From assembly GCF_001999905.1 (NCBI RefSeq), contig NZ_CP019640.1, positions 1,530,001-1,594,000 on the forward strand: a DNA stretch of 64,000 bases, written 5' to 3'. This DNA comes from Planococcus lenghuensis. Its GTDB lineage: Bacteria > Bacillota > Bacilli > Bacillales_A > Planococcaceae. The stretch's first letter is position 1. Each line of letters begins with the position of its first letter. Position numbers and translations under genes: made by a program. The notes beneath the pieces were generated by a model. It was not told the origin of the DNA, made no database searches, and saw only the letters and a list, made by a program, of their open reading frames with translations. Positions 35,527-46,166 of the stretch are shown here, one piece after another.

Positions 35527-36954
35527 ATGGCACAGGATTATGATCTCGTCATACTCGGCGGTGGAACAGGCGGCTACGTGGCTGCCATCCGAGCAGCCCA
35601 GCTGGGTCTGAAGACGGCAGTCGTGGAGAAAGGCAATCTTGGCGGCACATGTCTCCACAAAGGCTGCATTCCAAGCAAAGCGCTGCTCCGAAGCGCAGAA
35701 GTTTTCAGGACTGCCAAGCATCACGCCGCGGATTTTGGTGTGAAAACCGGCGAAGTGACGCTCGAGTTCGGACGCGTGCAGGAGCGCAAACAGGACGTTG
35801 TTAATCAGCTGTACAAAGGCGTGCAGGCATTGATGAAAAAAGGGAAGATTGATGTGTATGAAGGATTCGGCCGCATTCTGGGGCCTTCCATCTTTTCTCC
35901 AATGCCCGGCACCGTTTCGGTTGAAATGACGAACGGGGAAGAAAATGAAATGCTCATTCCCAAAAATGTGATTATCGCAACAGGTTCCCGGCCCCGCACA
36001 TTGCCGGGGCTCGATATTGATGGCGACCGCATCATGAGTTCCGATGAAGCGCTGTCGCTTGAAGAGCTTCCAAGCTCGATTCTAATCGTTGGAGGCGGTG
36101 TGATCGGCATTGAATGGGCATCGATGCTCCATGATTTCGGCGTCGATGTAACGGTTATTGAATATGCTGACCGCATCCTGCCGACGGAAGATGAAGACAT
36201 TTCAAAAGAAATGCTGAAACTGCTGAAGAAAAAAGGCATCAAGTTCGCCACAGGGGCCAAAGTGATGGGCGATACACTTCAAAAAGATGAAGAAAGTGTT
36301 ACCATCCAGGCAGAACTAGGCGGTAAGAGCCAGACATTCACGGCTGAGAAAATGCTTGTCTCCGTCGGCCGCCAGGCGAATGTTGAAAACATCGGACTTG
36401 AAAACACTGAAATTCAGACGGATAAAGGATTCATCCAAGTGAAAAGGACATTCCAGACAAAAGAGGCCCATATCTACGCGATTGGGGATGTGATCGGCGG
36501 TCTGCAATTGGCACATGTGGCTTCTCATGAAGGCATTGCAGCAGTGGAGCACATCCATACGGAAACTGCCCATTCGATTAATTATGATCACGTCTCCCGC
36601 TGTATTTATTCCAGTCCGGAAGCCGCGAGTGTCGGGATCACCGAAGCGCAGGCGAAAGAGCAGGGATATGATGTGAAAATCGGGAAGTTCCCGTTTACAG
36701 CAATCGGAAAAGCGCTTGTATACGGCGAATCAGACGGCTTCGTAAAAATCATTTCTGATAAAGCGACAAATGACCTGCTCGGTGTCCATATGATCGGTCC
36801 GCATGTGACGGATATGATTTCAGAAGCGGGCCTTGCAATGGTGCTTGATGCTACTCCTTGGGAAGTCGCAGAAACCATTCACCCGCACCCGTCCCTGTCC
36901 GAAGTGATCGGGGAAGCGGCACTTGCCGTTGACGACAAAGCAATCCATATGTAG
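35527..36954 (+). CDS. lpdV: Dihydrolipoyl dehydrogenase, E3 of the branched-chain complex
   Basis: A 475-residue FAD enzyme reoxidising dihydrolipoyl-BkdB. The redox disulfide is in GGTCLHKGCIPSKALL, the FAD motif is ILGGGTGGYVAAIRAAQLG, the NAD motif is VGGGVIGIEWASML, and the C-terminal catalytic His is in HPHPSLSEV. AAGGAGG lies before ATG 35527. A pair of repeats separates it from bkdAA. Confidence 0.95.
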   Translation: MAQDYDLVILGGGTGGYVAAIRAAQLGLKTAVVEKGNLGGTCLHKGCIPSKALLRSAEVFRTAKHHAADFGVKTGEVTLEFGRVQERKQDVVNQLYKGVQALMKKGKIDVYEGFGRILGPSIFSPMPGTVSVEMTNGEENEMLIPKNVIIATGSRPRTLPGLDIDGDRIMSSDEALSLEELPSSILIVGGGVIGIEWASMLHDFGVDVTVIEYADRILPTEDEDISKEMLKLLKKKGIKFATGAKVMGDTLQKDEESVTIQAELGGKSQTFTAEKMLVSVGRQANVENIGLENTEIQTDKGFIQVKRTFQTKEAHIYAIGDVIGGLQLAHVASHEGIAAVEHIHTETAHSINYDHVSRCIYSSPEAASVGITEAQAKEQGYDVKIGKFPFTAIGKALVYGESDGFVKIISDKATNDLLGVHMIGPHVTDMISEAGLAMVLDATPWEVAETIHPHPSLSEVIGEAALAVDDKAIHM

Positions 36955-36958
36955 ACAG

Positions 36959-37044
36959 AAAAGCGAAGGCACCCCCTAGCCCTGACAGACGCTGGAGAAT
37001 CTGCCGAAATGGCGTCTTTCGCCATCGAGACGGATGTGAAGCGA
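36959..37044 (+). repeat. Intergenic repeat copy 1 (hairpin element)
   Basis: An 86-base unit from AAAAGCGAAGGCACCCC to GATGTGAAGCGA, containing the hairpin ATGGCG-TCTTT-CGCCAT. It differs from copy 2 by five transitions and one missing base. Confidence 0.85.
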
Positions 37045-37079
37045 CCCAGAAGGGCTGGGTGACAGAGTCTGGACAAAAG

Positions 37080-37166
37080 AAAAGCGAAGGCACCCCGCTA
37101 GCCCTGACAGGCGCTGGAGGATCTGCTGAAATGGCGTCTTTCGCCATCGAGGCGGATATGAAGCGA
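37080..37166 (+). repeat. Intergenic repeat copy 2 (hairpin element)
   Basis: An 87-base unit 121 bp after copy 1, in the same orientation, with the same internal hairpin. The short spacer between copies has its own CCCAG / CTGGG hairpin. Both lie inside the bkd operon, so they will appear in its mRNA. Confidence 0.85.
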
Positions 37167-37220
37167 TTTTTACTTAAAGAGACACAATGCCTTTAAGATT
37201 TTTATAAAGGAGGAAGAGCA

Positions 37221-38225
37221 ATGGCGAATCGTCATGAAGAATTAGGTTTATCGAACGATGATGTGCTGAAAATGTATGAGACGATGCTGATGGCCCGCCG
37301 GGTGGATGAACGGATGTGGCTGCTGAATCGCGCAGGGAAAATCCCATTCGTTATTTCCTGTCAGGGACAGGAAGCGACACAGGTCGGAGCGGCATATGCG
37401 CTCGATAACACAAAAGATTATATTGCACCGTATTACCGCGATCTCGGCGTTGTCCTGCATTTCGGCATGACGCCGCAGGACTTGATGCTGTCGGCATTTG
37501 CGAAAGCGGAAGATCCCAACTCAGGCGGCCGGCAGATGCCCGGGCATTTCGGCCAGAAGAAAAACCGGATTCTGACCGGATCATCGCCTGTTACGACCCA
37601 GCTGCCGCATGCCGTCGGTGTTGCGCTCGCCGGGAAAATGACCGGGGAAGATTTCATCACGTTCACCACGCTTGGCGAAGGATCTTCCAATCAGGGGGAT
37701 TTTCATGAAGGGCTGAACTTCGCGGGTGTCCATAAACTGCCGGTCGTCACGGTAGTCGAGAATAATAAATATGCAATTTCTGTACCGCTTGACCGGCAGG
37801 TGGCTGCCAAACAGGTTTCGGACCGCGCGGCCGGGTACGGCATGCCGGGTGAGACAGTGGACGGCAACGATCCGCTTGAAGTCTACCGTTCTGTAAAAGC
37901 TGCGGCGGACCGCGCGCGCCGCGGGGAAGGACCGAGCCTTATTGAAGCGGTATCTTCCCGGATGACTGCCCACTCGTCAGACGATGACCACCGGGCTTAC
38001 CGGTCAGCGGATGAGCTGGAAGCACAAAAATCATCCGATCCGGTCCTGACATTTGCAGCGTACTTGACGGAAGCCGGTGTACTGGACGACGATCTGGCAA
38101 AAGAAATCAACGACCGGGTTATGAAAACAGTCAATGAAGCCACGGATTATGCAGAAAATGCACCGTATGCAGATCCGGAATCCGCGCTTGATTACGTATA
38201 TGCTGAAGAAGGAGGGGACGAATAA
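37221..38225 (+). CDS. bkdAA: Branched-chain 2-oxoacid dehydrogenase E1 alpha subunit
   Basis: A 334-residue thiamine-diphosphate-binding subunit that decarboxylates branched-chain 2-keto acids. Visible are ISCQGQEATQVGAAYAL, GRQMPGHFG, LGEGSSNQGDFHEGLNFA (the GDG-like TPP motif region) and SRMTAHSSDDD. AAAGGAGG lies before the ATG. Its stop overlaps the bkdAB start as TAATG. Confidence 0.95.
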   Translation: MANRHEELGLSNDDVLKMYETMLMARRVDERMWLLNRAGKIPFVISCQGQEATQVGAAYALDNTKDYIAPYYRDLGVVLHFGMTPQDLMLSAFAKAEDPNSGGRQMPGHFGQKKNRILTGSSPVTTQLPHAVGVALAGKMTGEDFITFTTLGEGSSNQGDFHEGLNFAGVHKLPVVTVVENNKYAISVPLDRQVAAKQVSDRAAGYGMPGETVDGNDPLEVYRSVKAAADRARRGEGPSLIEAVSSRMTAHSSDDDHRAYRSADELEAQKSSDPVLTFAAYLTEAGVLDDDLAKEINDRVMKTVNEATDYAENAPYADPESALDYVYAEEGGDE

Positions 38226-39208
38226 TGCCGGTAATGTCTTATATCAATGCGATTACGCTCGCAATGAAAGAAGAAATGGAGCGGGATGACCGGGTATTCG
38301 TTCTCGGTGAAGATGTCGGAAAAAAAGGCGGCGTTTTCAAAGCGACAGCAGGGCTGTATGACCAATTCGGTGAATACCGGGCACTCGATACGCCCCTTGC
38401 AGAATCGGCAATTGCCGGTGTCGGGATAGGCGCCGCCATGTATGGCATGCGGCCAATCGCTGAATTCCAATTTGCCGATTTCATTATGCCGGCGGTCAAT
38501 CAGATCATCTCGGAAGCATCGCGCATCCGTTACCGCTCCAATAACGACTGGTCATGTCCGATCGTGTTCCGGGCTCCCTTCGGCGGCGGTGTGCACGGCG
38601 CGCTGTATCATTCCCAGTCGGTGGAAGCGGTTTTCGCAAACCAGCCGGGCCTTAAAATTGTCATCCCGTCAACGCCGTATGACGCAAAAGGACTCCTGAA
38701 AGCCGCGATCCGCGATCCGGATCCGGTCATGTTCTTTGAGCATAAACGGGCGTACCGGCTCATTAAAGGCGAAGTGCCGGAAGACGATTATACAATCGAA
38801 ATCGGCAAAGCCGACGTGAAGCGGGAAGGCGAAGATATCACAGTCATTACATATGGTCTGGCTGTTCATTTCGCACTTCAGGCTGCAGAACGTCTCGCAG
38901 AGGATGGTATTTCCGTTCATGTGCTGGATCTGCGCACGATTTATCCGCTCGATAAAGCAGGCATCATTGAGGCAGCAAAGAAAACCGGGAAAGTTCTTCT
39001 TGTGACTGAGGACAACAAGGAAGGGAGCATCATCGGGGAAGTCGCGGCAATCATTGCCGAAAATTGCCTGTTTGACCTGGATGCGCCGATTCAGCGCCTT
39101 GCCGGTCCGGATGTGCCGGCGATGCCATACGCTCCGACGATGGAGAAATTCTTCATGATCAATCCGGATAAAGTCGAAAAAGCGATGCGTGATCTGGCGG
39201 AATTCTGA
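38225..39208 (+). CDS. bkdAB: Branched-chain 2-oxoacid dehydrogenase E1 beta subunit
   Basis: A 327-residue partner of BkdAA in the alpha2beta2 E1. Conserved stretches are FVLGEDVGKKGGVFKATAGL, DTPLAESAIAGVGIGAA, EFQFADFIMPA and APFGGGVHGALYHSQS. A GGAGGGG lies at the end of bkdAA, and translation is coupled by the one-base overlap. Confidence 0.95.
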   Translation: MPVMSYINAITLAMKEEMERDDRVFVLGEDVGKKGGVFKATAGLYDQFGEYRALDTPLAESAIAGVGIGAAMYGMRPIAEFQFADFIMPAVNQIISEASRIRYRSNNDWSCPIVFRAPFGGGVHGALYHSQSVEAVFANQPGLKIVIPSTPYDAKGLLKAAIRDPDPVMFFEHKRAYRLIKGEVPEDDYTIEIGKADVKREGEDITVITYGLAVHFALQAAERLAEDGISVHVLDLRTIYPLDKAGIIEAAKKTGKVLLVTEDNKEGSIIGEVAAIIAENCLFDLDAPIQRLAGPDVPAMPYAPTMEKFFMINPDKVEKAMRDLAEF

Positions 39209-39236
39209 TCAGCATAAAGAACAGGAGGCGATTCCT

Positions 39237-40583
39237 TTGGCGATAGAAAAAATTACGATGCCCCAGCTCGGGGAGAGTGTGACAGAAGGAACCATTGAAA
39301 AATGGCTGGTTGCACCGGGCGATCACGTCAATAAGTACGATCCGCTGGCGGAAGTCAATACGGACAAAGTAACGGCTGAAGTTCCGTCATCGTTTACCGG
39401 TGTGATCAAGGAACTGAAAGCGGAAGAAGGCGATACGCTTGCTGTCGGTGATCTTGTCTGTACCATCGAGACAGAAGGCGGTGACGGGGCAGAAGAAGTG
39501 ACCGACGCAAAACCGGCAGCCGGTGAAGAAGCGAACGAGCAGCCTGTCGCTGGCGGTCAGCAGGAAGTGGAATTGAGCGGCACGAAAGGCTCATCCAAAC
39601 CCGCGGCACCCACTGGAGCAAAAGGCCGTTATTCTCCTGCCGTACTGCGACTTTCGCAAGAAAATGACATTGACCTGTCACAGGTTGAAGGGTCAGGACG
39701 CGATGGCCGGATCACCCGTAAAGATCTGATGAAACTGATTGAAAGCGGCAATATTCCAAAGCCGGGCGAACCGTCTGCAAAGGCATCAGCGTCCCAGCCG
39801 GCGCCGCAAGCGCAGGAATCCGCTGCCCCGGCCGCCCCGTCTCAGCAGCCAGCCGCCTCACCGGCGATCGAGTCCGCACCAGGTGATATTGAAGTTCCGG
39901 TGACCGGCGTCCGCAAGGCGATTGCAGCGAACATGGTGAAAAGCAAGCACGAAGCACCGCATGCCTGGACGATGACGGAAGTGGATGTGACGAATCTCGT
40001 TCAGTACCGGGATTCCCTGAAAACGGAGTTCAAGCAGCGGGAAGGGTTTAACCTTACGTATTTCGCATTTTTCGTCAAAGCGGTATCCCAGGCACTGAAG
40101 GAATTCCCGATGATGAATTCCATGTGGGCCGGCGATAAAATCATTCAGAAAAAAGATATCAATATCTCAATCGCTGTGGCGACTGAAGAAGCGCTGTACG
40201 TGCCAGTCATCAAAAATGCTGATGAGAAATCGATTAAAGGCATTGCCCGGGAAATCAACGACCTGGCAGCGAAAGTCCGGGCAGGCAAACTGAAAGCCGA
40301 CGACATGAAAGGCGGCACATTCACCGTCAACAATACAGGCTCATTCGGTTCTGTTCAGTCGATGGGCATCATCAATCATCCGCAGGCGGCCATTCTGCAG
40401 GTGGAATCGATTGTGAAGCGGCCGGTCATCCTGAATGGCGGTATGATCGCTCCTCGCGATATGGTGAATCTGTGCCTGTCGCTTGATCACCGGGTGCTCG
40501 ATGGTCTGGTGTGCGGCCGTTTTCTGGCACGGGTCAAAGAAATTCTTGAAAACATTTCGAAAGAGAACACATCTGTGTACTAA
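39237..40583 (+). CDS. bkdB: Branched-chain 2-oxoacid dehydrogenase E2 (lipoyl acyltransferase)
   Basis: 448 residues. A lipoyl domain carries the lipoyl Lys at about residue 44 (NTDKVTAEV), followed by an acidic/Ala-Pro linker and the E1/E3-binding domain (SPAVLRLSQENDIDLSQVEG). A second Ala/Pro linker leads to the acyltransferase core ending in the catalytic DHRVLDG. It transfers the branched acyl group to CoA and forms the complex core. The TTG start at 39237 follows AGGAGG at six bases. It is the last gene of the operon. Confidence 0.94.
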   Translation: MAIEKITMPQLGESVTEGTIEKWLVAPGDHVNKYDPLAEVNTDKVTAEVPSSFTGVIKELKAEEGDTLAVGDLVCTIETEGGDGAEEVTDAKPAAGEEANEQPVAGGQQEVELSGTKGSSKPAAPTGAKGRYSPAVLRLSQENDIDLSQVEGSGRDGRITRKDLMKLIESGNIPKPGEPSAKASASQPAPQAQESAAPAAPSQQPAASPAIESAPGDIEVPVTGVRKAIAANMVKSKHEAPHAWTMTEVDVTNLVQYRDSLKTEFKQREGFNLTYFAFFVKAVSQALKEFPMMNSMWAGDKIIQKKDINISIAVATEEALYVPVIKNADEKSIKGIAREINDLAAKVRAGKLKADDMKGGTFTVNNTGSFGSVQSMGIINHPQAAILQVESIVKRPVILNGGMIAPRDMVNLCLSLDHRVLDGLVCGRFLARVKEILENISKENTSVY

Positions 40584-40593
40584 GTCTCTAATG

Positions 40594-40625
40594 ACCGGTA
40601 CCGGCAGTTGCCGGTACCGGTTTTT
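40594..40625 (+). terminator. Intrinsic terminator of the bkd operon
   Basis: ACCGGTACCGGCA / TGCCGGTACCGGT perfect 13-bp stem with a two-base loop, then TTTTT. Confidence 0.92.
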
Positions 40626-40626
40626 C

Positions 40627-40655
40627 TTTCAAGTGACAGAAGCTTGCAGTAAAAT
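40627..40655 (+). promoter_or_regulatory. Putative promoter of the methylmalonyl-CoA mutase operon
   Basis: TTTCAA, 17-bp spacer, TAAAAT, about 40 bp upstream of the mutase small-subunit gene and just after the bkd terminator. Confidence 0.5.
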
Positions 40656-40692
40656 AAAAGGGAATGAACTGAAGCGCAGGAGGAGGATGGAC

Positions 40693-42408
40693 GTGTCAAT
40701 TGAAAGGATGAAACAGCAGCAATTCACTGATGTCACTTATGGTGAATGGAAGCAGCATGCAGAAGCTGTCCTGAAAGGGAAACCGTTTGACAGCCTGCAG
40801 ACCCGGACGGCAGAAGATGTTGAACTGCAACCGCTTTATACTAAGGAAACAGCTGAAGCGCTAGGGGATGCGCTCGAACGCCAAGTGCGGGCGATGCGGC
40901 TCTCGAAAACGGCTCGGGATTTTCTGATTGCCCAGGAAGCGAACGGACAGCCGGCGGTAAATGCGGAAAAGCTCCTGAAGAAAATCCGCGACAGCCTGGA
41001 CAGAGGCAATGAAATGATCGTTTATACGCACGCGGAAGGGCTTGATTGGACCGCGGATAATCTTGACGAGTTCCGGGAGCTGCTTGCCCGTTACCCGTTT
41101 TATTTGAAAACAAGAGGAGACGGCAAGTTCGTCCGTCAGCTGCTGGATGAAATGACAACTGAGCAGGCTGAAAATGTATCCGGTGTCATTTTATCGGATA
41201 AACCGATTGAAGCGCCCCGCGGTGTGCGGAACAAATGTGCGGATACGGTTCCGGTTCATCTGGCCGGAGGATCGGCAGTGCAGGAAATTGCCGTTGCGCT
41301 GAGTTTGCTGGCTGAAAAAGCAGACGCAGACAACTTTGAAGAAAGTGCTGCCAGTCTCTGGGTGCGTTTTGCTGTAAATACTGATTTCTTCTCTGAGATT
41401 GCAAAACTTCGGGCATTCCGCACTGTATGGGCGGCATTTTGTTCAGCCTACGGTTCGGCAGTTCCATCCATACCGGTGTTTACGGAAACTTCCCTCCGCT
41501 CGTATTCAAAAGCGGATCCTTACGTCAATCTGCTCAGAGCCGGCAATTCCGCGTTCTCTGCAGTGCTGGGCGGGAGTGATGCACACACCGTCCTGCCGCA
41601 CGACATTTTAACAGGTTCCACACCGGCCAGCTTGCGGGTCGCCCGCAATGTGCAGCTGATCATCCGGGAAGAGACGCATACCCGGCATGTACAGGACGCT
41701 GCAGCCGGTTCGTTCTTCATTGAACAACTGACTCATGACTATGCCGAAGCCGCGTGGGCGCATTTTCTGAAGATCGAAGAAGCCGGCGGGTACTCGGAAG
41801 TGATCCGGAGCGGCTGGCTGGCAGATGAACTCCAGGCGAAATGGCAGGAACGGGAACACCGGGCAGCCATCAGAAAAGAAGTGCTGGTCGGCACTAATAA
41901 GTACGCAGACCCGGAAGAGCGGATGCAGGAAGTGGATTTGGAATCGAAAGCGGAAATCATGACTGCCAAACGGCTTGCACAACCATTCGAACAAGTCCGG
42001 GAACGGCTCAGCCGGACCTCGCTTAAAACGGCGATCCTGCACCTTGGCCCATTGAAGGAAGTTAAAGTGAAATCGGATTTCGTGAAAGGTGTGCTGGCAG
42101 TCGGCGGCCTGATTCCGGAAGACAGTCCGGAAAACACAGATGGCCCGGCAGCTTCTGCGTTTATCCGGAAGCACGGAATTCAATATGCAGTTCTCGTCGG
42201 CAGCGAAGAAGAAATTGAACGCGCGGTCCTGCACTTGGCGTCAGCCGGGGCTGTTCTTGATGTGGCGGGCCGGTACGGGGCGGGTCAACTGGCGCAATGG
42301 AGAGGCCAGGGGATCAGTGGTTCTGTATTTACAGGGCAGAACATACTGGAAAAACTGGAACAGCTGGCAGCAATCGGACAGGGAGGCGAGCAGAATGACG
42401 AAACCTGA
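40693..42408 (+). CDS. mutA: Methylmalonyl-CoA mutase small (beta) subunit
   Basis: A 571-residue non-catalytic partner of the large subunit. It keeps the mutase barrel-like sequence ([48 protein letters not shown]) but lacks the DxHxxG B12 motif at its C-terminal Rossmann domain, as expected for the small subunit. The GTG at 40693 lies six bases after AGGAGGAGG; an ATG two codons earlier touches that ribosome site. It overlaps mutB by 14 bases. Confidence 0.92.
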   Translation: MSIERMKQQQFTDVTYGEWKQHAEAVLKGKPFDSLQTRTAEDVELQPLYTKETAEALGDALERQVRAMRLSKTARDFLIAQEANGQPAVNAEKLLKKIRDSLDRGNEMIVYTHAEGLDWTADNLDEFRELLARYPFYLKTRGDGKFVRQLLDEMTTEQAENVSGVILSDKPIEAPRGVRNKCADTVPVHLAGGSAVQEIAVALSLLAEKADADNFEESAASLWVRFAVNTDFFSEIAKLRAFRTVWAAFCSAYGSAVPSIPVFTETSLRSYSKADPYVNLLRAGNSAFSAVLGGSDAHTVLPHDILTGSTPASLRVARNVQLIIREETHTRHVQDAAAGSFFIEQLTHDYAEAAWAHFLKIEEAGGYSEVIRSGWLADELQAKWQEREHRAAIRKEVLVGTNKYADPEERMQEVDLESKAEIMTAKRLAQPFEQVRERLSRTSLKTAILHLGPLKEVKVKSDFVKGVLAVGGLIPEDSPENTDGPAASAFIRKHGIQYAVLVGSEEEIERAVLHLASAGAVLDVAGRYGAGQLAQWRGQGISGSVFTGQNILEKLEQLAAIGQGGEQNDET

Positions 42409-44542
42409 TTTTTCTAAAGTGGATATTAATGCGATAACGGTTCCGGAACCTGAACAGCAGGAGACAGAACCGTTCCAGACCAATGAAGGCATCCCGGTGA
42501 AATCCTTTTACTCAAAAGAAGATGGGGAAGGAATGACTGCCGGCATGCCCGGCAGCCCGCCGAATGTCCGAGGGCCGTATCCGACGATGTATGTAACCCG
42601 TCCATGGACGGTTCGTCAGTACGCCGGTTTTTCAACAGCCGAGGAATCGAATGCGTTTTACCGGCGAAACCTCGCAATGGGGCAGAAAGGACTGTCCGTG
42701 GCATTCGATTTGGCGACGCACCGCGGATATGATTCCGACCACCCCCGAGTGAAAGGAGATGTCGGGAAAGCGGGCGTTGCCATCGATTCCGTCGAGGATA
42801 TGAAAATCTTATTCGACGGCATCCCGCTTGACCAAATGTCAGTGTCGATGACGATGAACGGTGCGGTCATTCCGATCCTCGCTTTTTATATCGTGGCGGC
42901 GGAAGAGCAGGGCGTGCCGCCGGAAAAACTGACCGGCACGATTCAAAATGACATTTTAAAAGAATATATGGTGCGCAATACCTATATTTATCCGCCGGAC
43001 ATGTCAATGCGGATCATCGCAGATATTTTCGATTTTACTTCCCGTAATATGCCGAAATTCAATTCCATCTCCATCTCGGGCTATCATATGCAGGAAGCGG
43101 GGGCGACAGCCGACATCGAATTGGCGTATACGCTGGCGGATGGACTCGAATACGTCCGGACCGGACTTCAGGCCGGCATCGGCATTGATTCGTTTGCCCC
43201 GCGGCTGTCATTTTTCTGGGCGATCGGCATGAATTATTTCATGGAAATCGCCAAAATGCGGGCAGCCCGGGCTATATGGGCGAAAATGATGGCCTCGTTC
43301 GATCCGCAGAATCCGAAGTCCCTGGCGCTCCGTACCCATTCGCAAACATCCGGCTGGAGTTTGACGGAACAGGATCCATTCAATAACGTGACCCGGACAC
43401 TGATCGAAGCGAATGCGGCGGCCATGGGGCATACGCAATCGCTCCACACCAATGCGCTGGACGAAGCGATTGCTTTGCCGACGGATTTTTCGGCCCGGAT
43501 CGCCCGGAATACGCAATTATTCCTCCAGGAAGAGACCAAAATGACGAACGTGATCGATCCATGGGGCGGCTCGTACTACGTTGAAGCCCTGACAGCCCAG
43601 CTGACAGAAAAAGCATGGGAACTCATCGAGGAAGTGGAGAATCTCGGCGGCATGGCCAAAGCGATTGAAACCGGTCTTCCGAAGATGCGCATTGAGGAAG
43701 CCGCAGCCAGACGGCAGGCCCAGATTGATTCGGGCAAAGAAACGATTATCGGCGTCAATCGCTACCGGCTTGATGAGGAAGACCCGATTGATATTCTGAA
43801 CATCGATAACCCGGCCGTCCGCAAAAAGCAGATTGAGCGAATCGAGCAGGTCCGCAGCAGCCGCAATGAATCCGATGTCCAGGCAGCATTGCGTCAGCTG
43901 ACGGAAACGTCGAGGGGAACAGAAGACAATTTGCTTGCGGCTGCCGTAGAAGCGGCCCGGCACCGGGCGACGCTCGGTGAAATATCCGATGCCATCGAAG
44001 CGGCATCCGGCCGGCATAAAGCAGTAATCCGTTCGATAAGCGGTGTGTACAGCGCCAATTTCTCCAATCAGGAAGAGATCGGGACAGTAAAAGAAATGGC
44101 GGAAGAATTCCTGGAGAACGAAGGGCGGCGGCCACGTATCCTGATTGCCAAAATGGGACAGGATGGCCATGACCGCGGCGCGAAAGTGATTTCGACCGCG
44201 TTTGCGGACCTCGGGTTTGATGTGGATATCGGACCGCTGTTCCAGACGCCCGCGGAAACGGCCCAGCAGGCAGCAGAGAATGACGTGCATGTCATTGGCG
44301 TCAGTTCCCTCGCTGCAGGTCATAAAACACTCGTCCCGGAACTTCGGGATGAACTGAATGCTATCGGCCGCAGCGATATCCTGATTGTGGTCGGCGGCGT
44401 CATCCCGGCTCAGGATTATCACTTCCTGCGCGAAAACGGGGCGAGTGCTATTTTCGGCCCGGGCACGGTTATACCGGTGGCTGCTCAAAAAGTGATTGAA
44501 GAGATCTATTCGCGGCTCGGTTACGAGGAAGTGCAGGGCTGA
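42395..44542 (+). CDS. mutB: Methylmalonyl-CoA mutase large (alpha) subunit
   Basis: A 715-residue adenosylcobalamin-dependent mutase converting (R)-methylmalonyl-CoA to succinyl-CoA. The barrel includes [39 protein letters not shown] and [19 protein letters not shown]. The B12-binding domain has [13 protein letters not shown] with the cobalt-ligand His at about residue 592. GGGAGG precedes the ATG, and the stop overlaps meaB. Confidence 0.96.
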   Translation: MTKPDFSKVDINAITVPEPEQQETEPFQTNEGIPVKSFYSKEDGEGMTAGMPGSPPNVRGPYPTMYVTRPWTVRQYAGFSTAEESNAFYRRNLAMGQKGLSVAFDLATHRGYDSDHPRVKGDVGKAGVAIDSVEDMKILFDGIPLDQMSVSMTMNGAVIPILAFYIVAAEEQGVPPEKLTGTIQNDILKEYMVRNTYIYPPDMSMRIIADIFDFTSRNMPKFNSISISGYHMQEAGATADIELAYTLADGLEYVRTGLQAGIGIDSFAPRLSFFWAIGMNYFMEIAKMRAARAIWAKMMASFDPQNPKSLALRTHSQTSGWSLTEQDPFNNVTRTLIEANAAAMGHTQSLHTNALDEAIALPTDFSARIARNTQLFLQEETKMTNVIDPWGGSYYVEALTAQLTEKAWELIEEVENLGGMAKAIETGLPKMRIEEAAARRQAQIDSGKETIIGVNRYRLDEEDPIDILNIDNPAVRKKQIERIEQVRSSRNESDVQAALRQLTETSRGTEDNLLAAAVEAARHRATLGEISDAIEAASGRHKAVIRSISGVYSANFSNQEEIGTVKEMAEEFLENEGRRPRILIAKMGQDGHDRGAKVISTAFADLGFDVDIGPLFQTPAETAQQAAENDVHVIGVSSLAAGHKTLVPELRDELNAIGRSDILIVVGGVIPAQDYHFLRENGASAIFGPGTVIPVAAQKVIEEIYSRLGYEEVQG

Positions 44543-45609
44543 TGCAGGAGCAAAACGGTTCACGACGCGTCATGGATGGTGTACGGGAAGCACATGATGG
44601 CATGAATTCCCGGCCGCGGCGGCGTTTTCGGAAACGCGCGGAATCTCCTTTATCACCGGATGCGCTTGCCCGGGAAATTGAAGCGGGCTCCAGGCAGCAT
44701 TTAAGCAAAGCGATTACACTCATTGAAAGCGCGGATCCCGATCATCAGCGGAACGGCCAGGAGCTCCTGAACCGGCTGCTGCCAAAAACCGGCAACAGCA
44801 TCCGGATCGGTATCACCGGTGTACCTGGGGCTGGCAAGAGCACTTTCATCGAGACATTCGGCACCATGCTGACGGAGCGGGGCCACCGGGTAGCTGTTCT
44901 CGCTATTGATCCGAGCTCTACCGTGACGGGCGGCAGCATACTGGGGGATAAAACCCGGATGGAGCAGCTCGCCCGCAATCCGCGCGCATTTATCCGTCCG
45001 TCTCCGACTGCCGGCACACTCGGCGGTGTTCACAAAAAAACCCGGGAAACGATGCTCTTGTGTGAAGCGGCAGGTTATGATGTCATATTAGTGGAAACGG
45101 TCGGCGTCGGGCAGAGCGAAACGATTGTGCGCGGCATGGTCGATTTGTATCTGCTGCTTGTTCTGACAGGTGCAGGGGATGAACTGCAGGGAATGAAAAA
45201 AGGGATCATGGAACTGGCGGATGCCATTGTCGTGCATAAAGCGGATGGACCGAATGAAAAACTGGCAAAGAAAACCGTCTCTGAATACAAACAGATGCTG
45301 AAATTTCTGCAGCCGGCGACGCCTGGATGGGTGACGTCGGCAATCAGCGCATCTTCTGTAACGGGAAATGGAATCGAGGATATCTGGAATCTTGTCCAGC
45401 GATTCAAAGAGACCGGCACAGCATCGGGAAGTTTCGAAGAGCGGCGTAGAAGCCAAACGAAAGACTGGTTCCATGCGATGATCCAAGATGAACTGTTTCG
45501 GCGATTTTATGCCGAAGACCGGCGGAAATCGCAAGTGAAGTCGCTCGAAGCGGCCATTTTGAATGATGAACTGACGGTGTCCCAGGCCATCCGTGATCTT
45601 TTCGATTAG
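44542..45609 (+). CDS. meaB: MeaB/ArgK family G-protein chaperone of methylmalonyl-CoA mutase
   Basis: A 355-residue P-loop GTPase that protects and loads the mutase with adenosylcobalamin. Walker A is GVPGAGKSTFIETF (about residue 93), with switch regions IDPSSTVTGGSILGDKTRM and ETVGVGQSE, and base recognition near VVHKADG. The N-terminus has about 30 extra basic residues before the usual helical start; an internal ATG at 44605 is an alternative start. It is coupled to mutB through TGATG. Confidence 0.93.
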   Translation: MQEQNGSRRVMDGVREAHDGMNSRPRRRFRKRAESPLSPDALAREIEAGSRQHLSKAITLIESADPDHQRNGQELLNRLLPKTGNSIRIGITGVPGAGKSTFIETFGTMLTERGHRVAVLAIDPSSTVTGGSILGDKTRMEQLARNPRAFIRPSPTAGTLGGVHKKTRETMLLCEAAGYDVILVETVGVGQSETIVRGMVDLYLLLVLTGAGDELQGMKKGIMELADAIVVHKADGPNEKLAKKTVSEYKQMLKFLQPATPGWVTSAISASSVTGNGIEDIWNLVQRFKETGTASGSFEERRRSQTKDWFHAMIQDELFRRFYAEDRRKSQVKSLEAAILNDELTVSQAIRDLFD

Positions 45610-45614
45610 TTTTT

Positions 45615-45643
45615 TTGCGCTAATCCCGTCCACCTGATATGAT
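45615..45643 (+). promoter_or_regulatory. Sigma-A promoter of brxB
   Basis: TTGCGC, 17-bp spacer, TATGAT, 31 bp before the start codon. Confidence 0.65.
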
Positions 45644-45673
45644 AAAAACAGGAAAACGTAAGGAGTGACGACG

Positions 45674-46114
45674 ATGAACATGGATTTCGATCTGTTGATG
45701 AATGATATAGTCAGACAAGCCCGTCAGGAATTGGTGACTGGTGGATACGAAGAACTGCGGACGCCGGAAGAAGTCGAGCAGGCATTTGCTGAAAAAGGAA
45801 CAAGCCTTGTCATGATAAACTCGGTATGCGGCTGTGCCGGCGGGATTGCACGTCCGGCAGCGCTTCATTCGCTTCATTATGATAAGCGTCCGGATCATCT
45901 GTATACAGTGTTTGCGGGACAGGATAAAGAAGCGACAGCACAGGCACGCGCTTTGTTCGGCGAAGACCATTTGCCGTCATCCCCGTCTTTTGCACTTCTG
46001 AAAGATGGCCAGGTCGTCGCGGAAGTCGGACGGCATGAAATCGAAGGCCACGACCCGATGTCGGTTATTACACATCTGCAGGCATTGATGGAAGAGCATT
46101 GCGAAGAAGTATGA
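45674..46114 (+). CDS. brxB: Bacilliredoxin BrxB (YqiW-like)
   Basis: A 146-residue thioredoxin-fold protein of the YphP/YqiW family that removes bacillithiol from S-bacillithiolated proteins. The active site is the unusual CGC of [14 protein letters not shown]. Other family parts are SLVMINS and [15 protein letters not shown] 45674 follows AAGGAGTG; the upstream GTG overlaps that site. It is monocistronic between its promoter and a terminator. Confidence 0.92.
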   Translation: MNMDFDLLMNDIVRQARQELVTGGYEELRTPEEVEQAFAEKGTSLVMINSVCGCAGGIARPAALHSLHYDKRPDHLYTVFAGQDKEATAQARALFGEDHLPSSPSFALLKDGQVVAEVGRHEIEGHDPMSVITHLQALMEEHCEEV

Positions 46115-46116
46115 TG

Positions 46117-46145
46117 GAAAAATGCCCCTTATAGGGGCATTTTTC
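46117..46145. terminator. Intrinsic terminator after brxB
   Basis: GAAAAATGCCCC / GGGGCATTTTTC stem with a short TTATA loop region. It is close to the next ribosome site, so some readthrough may feed the downstream gene. Confidence 0.8.
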
Positions 46146-46166
46146 ATTTTCAGGAAGGAGTCATGT

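Noticed and set aside
43517-44563. 348-codon minus-strand open frame opposite mutB
   Set aside because: Antisense shadow of a highly conserved gene, without ribosome site or protein-like domain.
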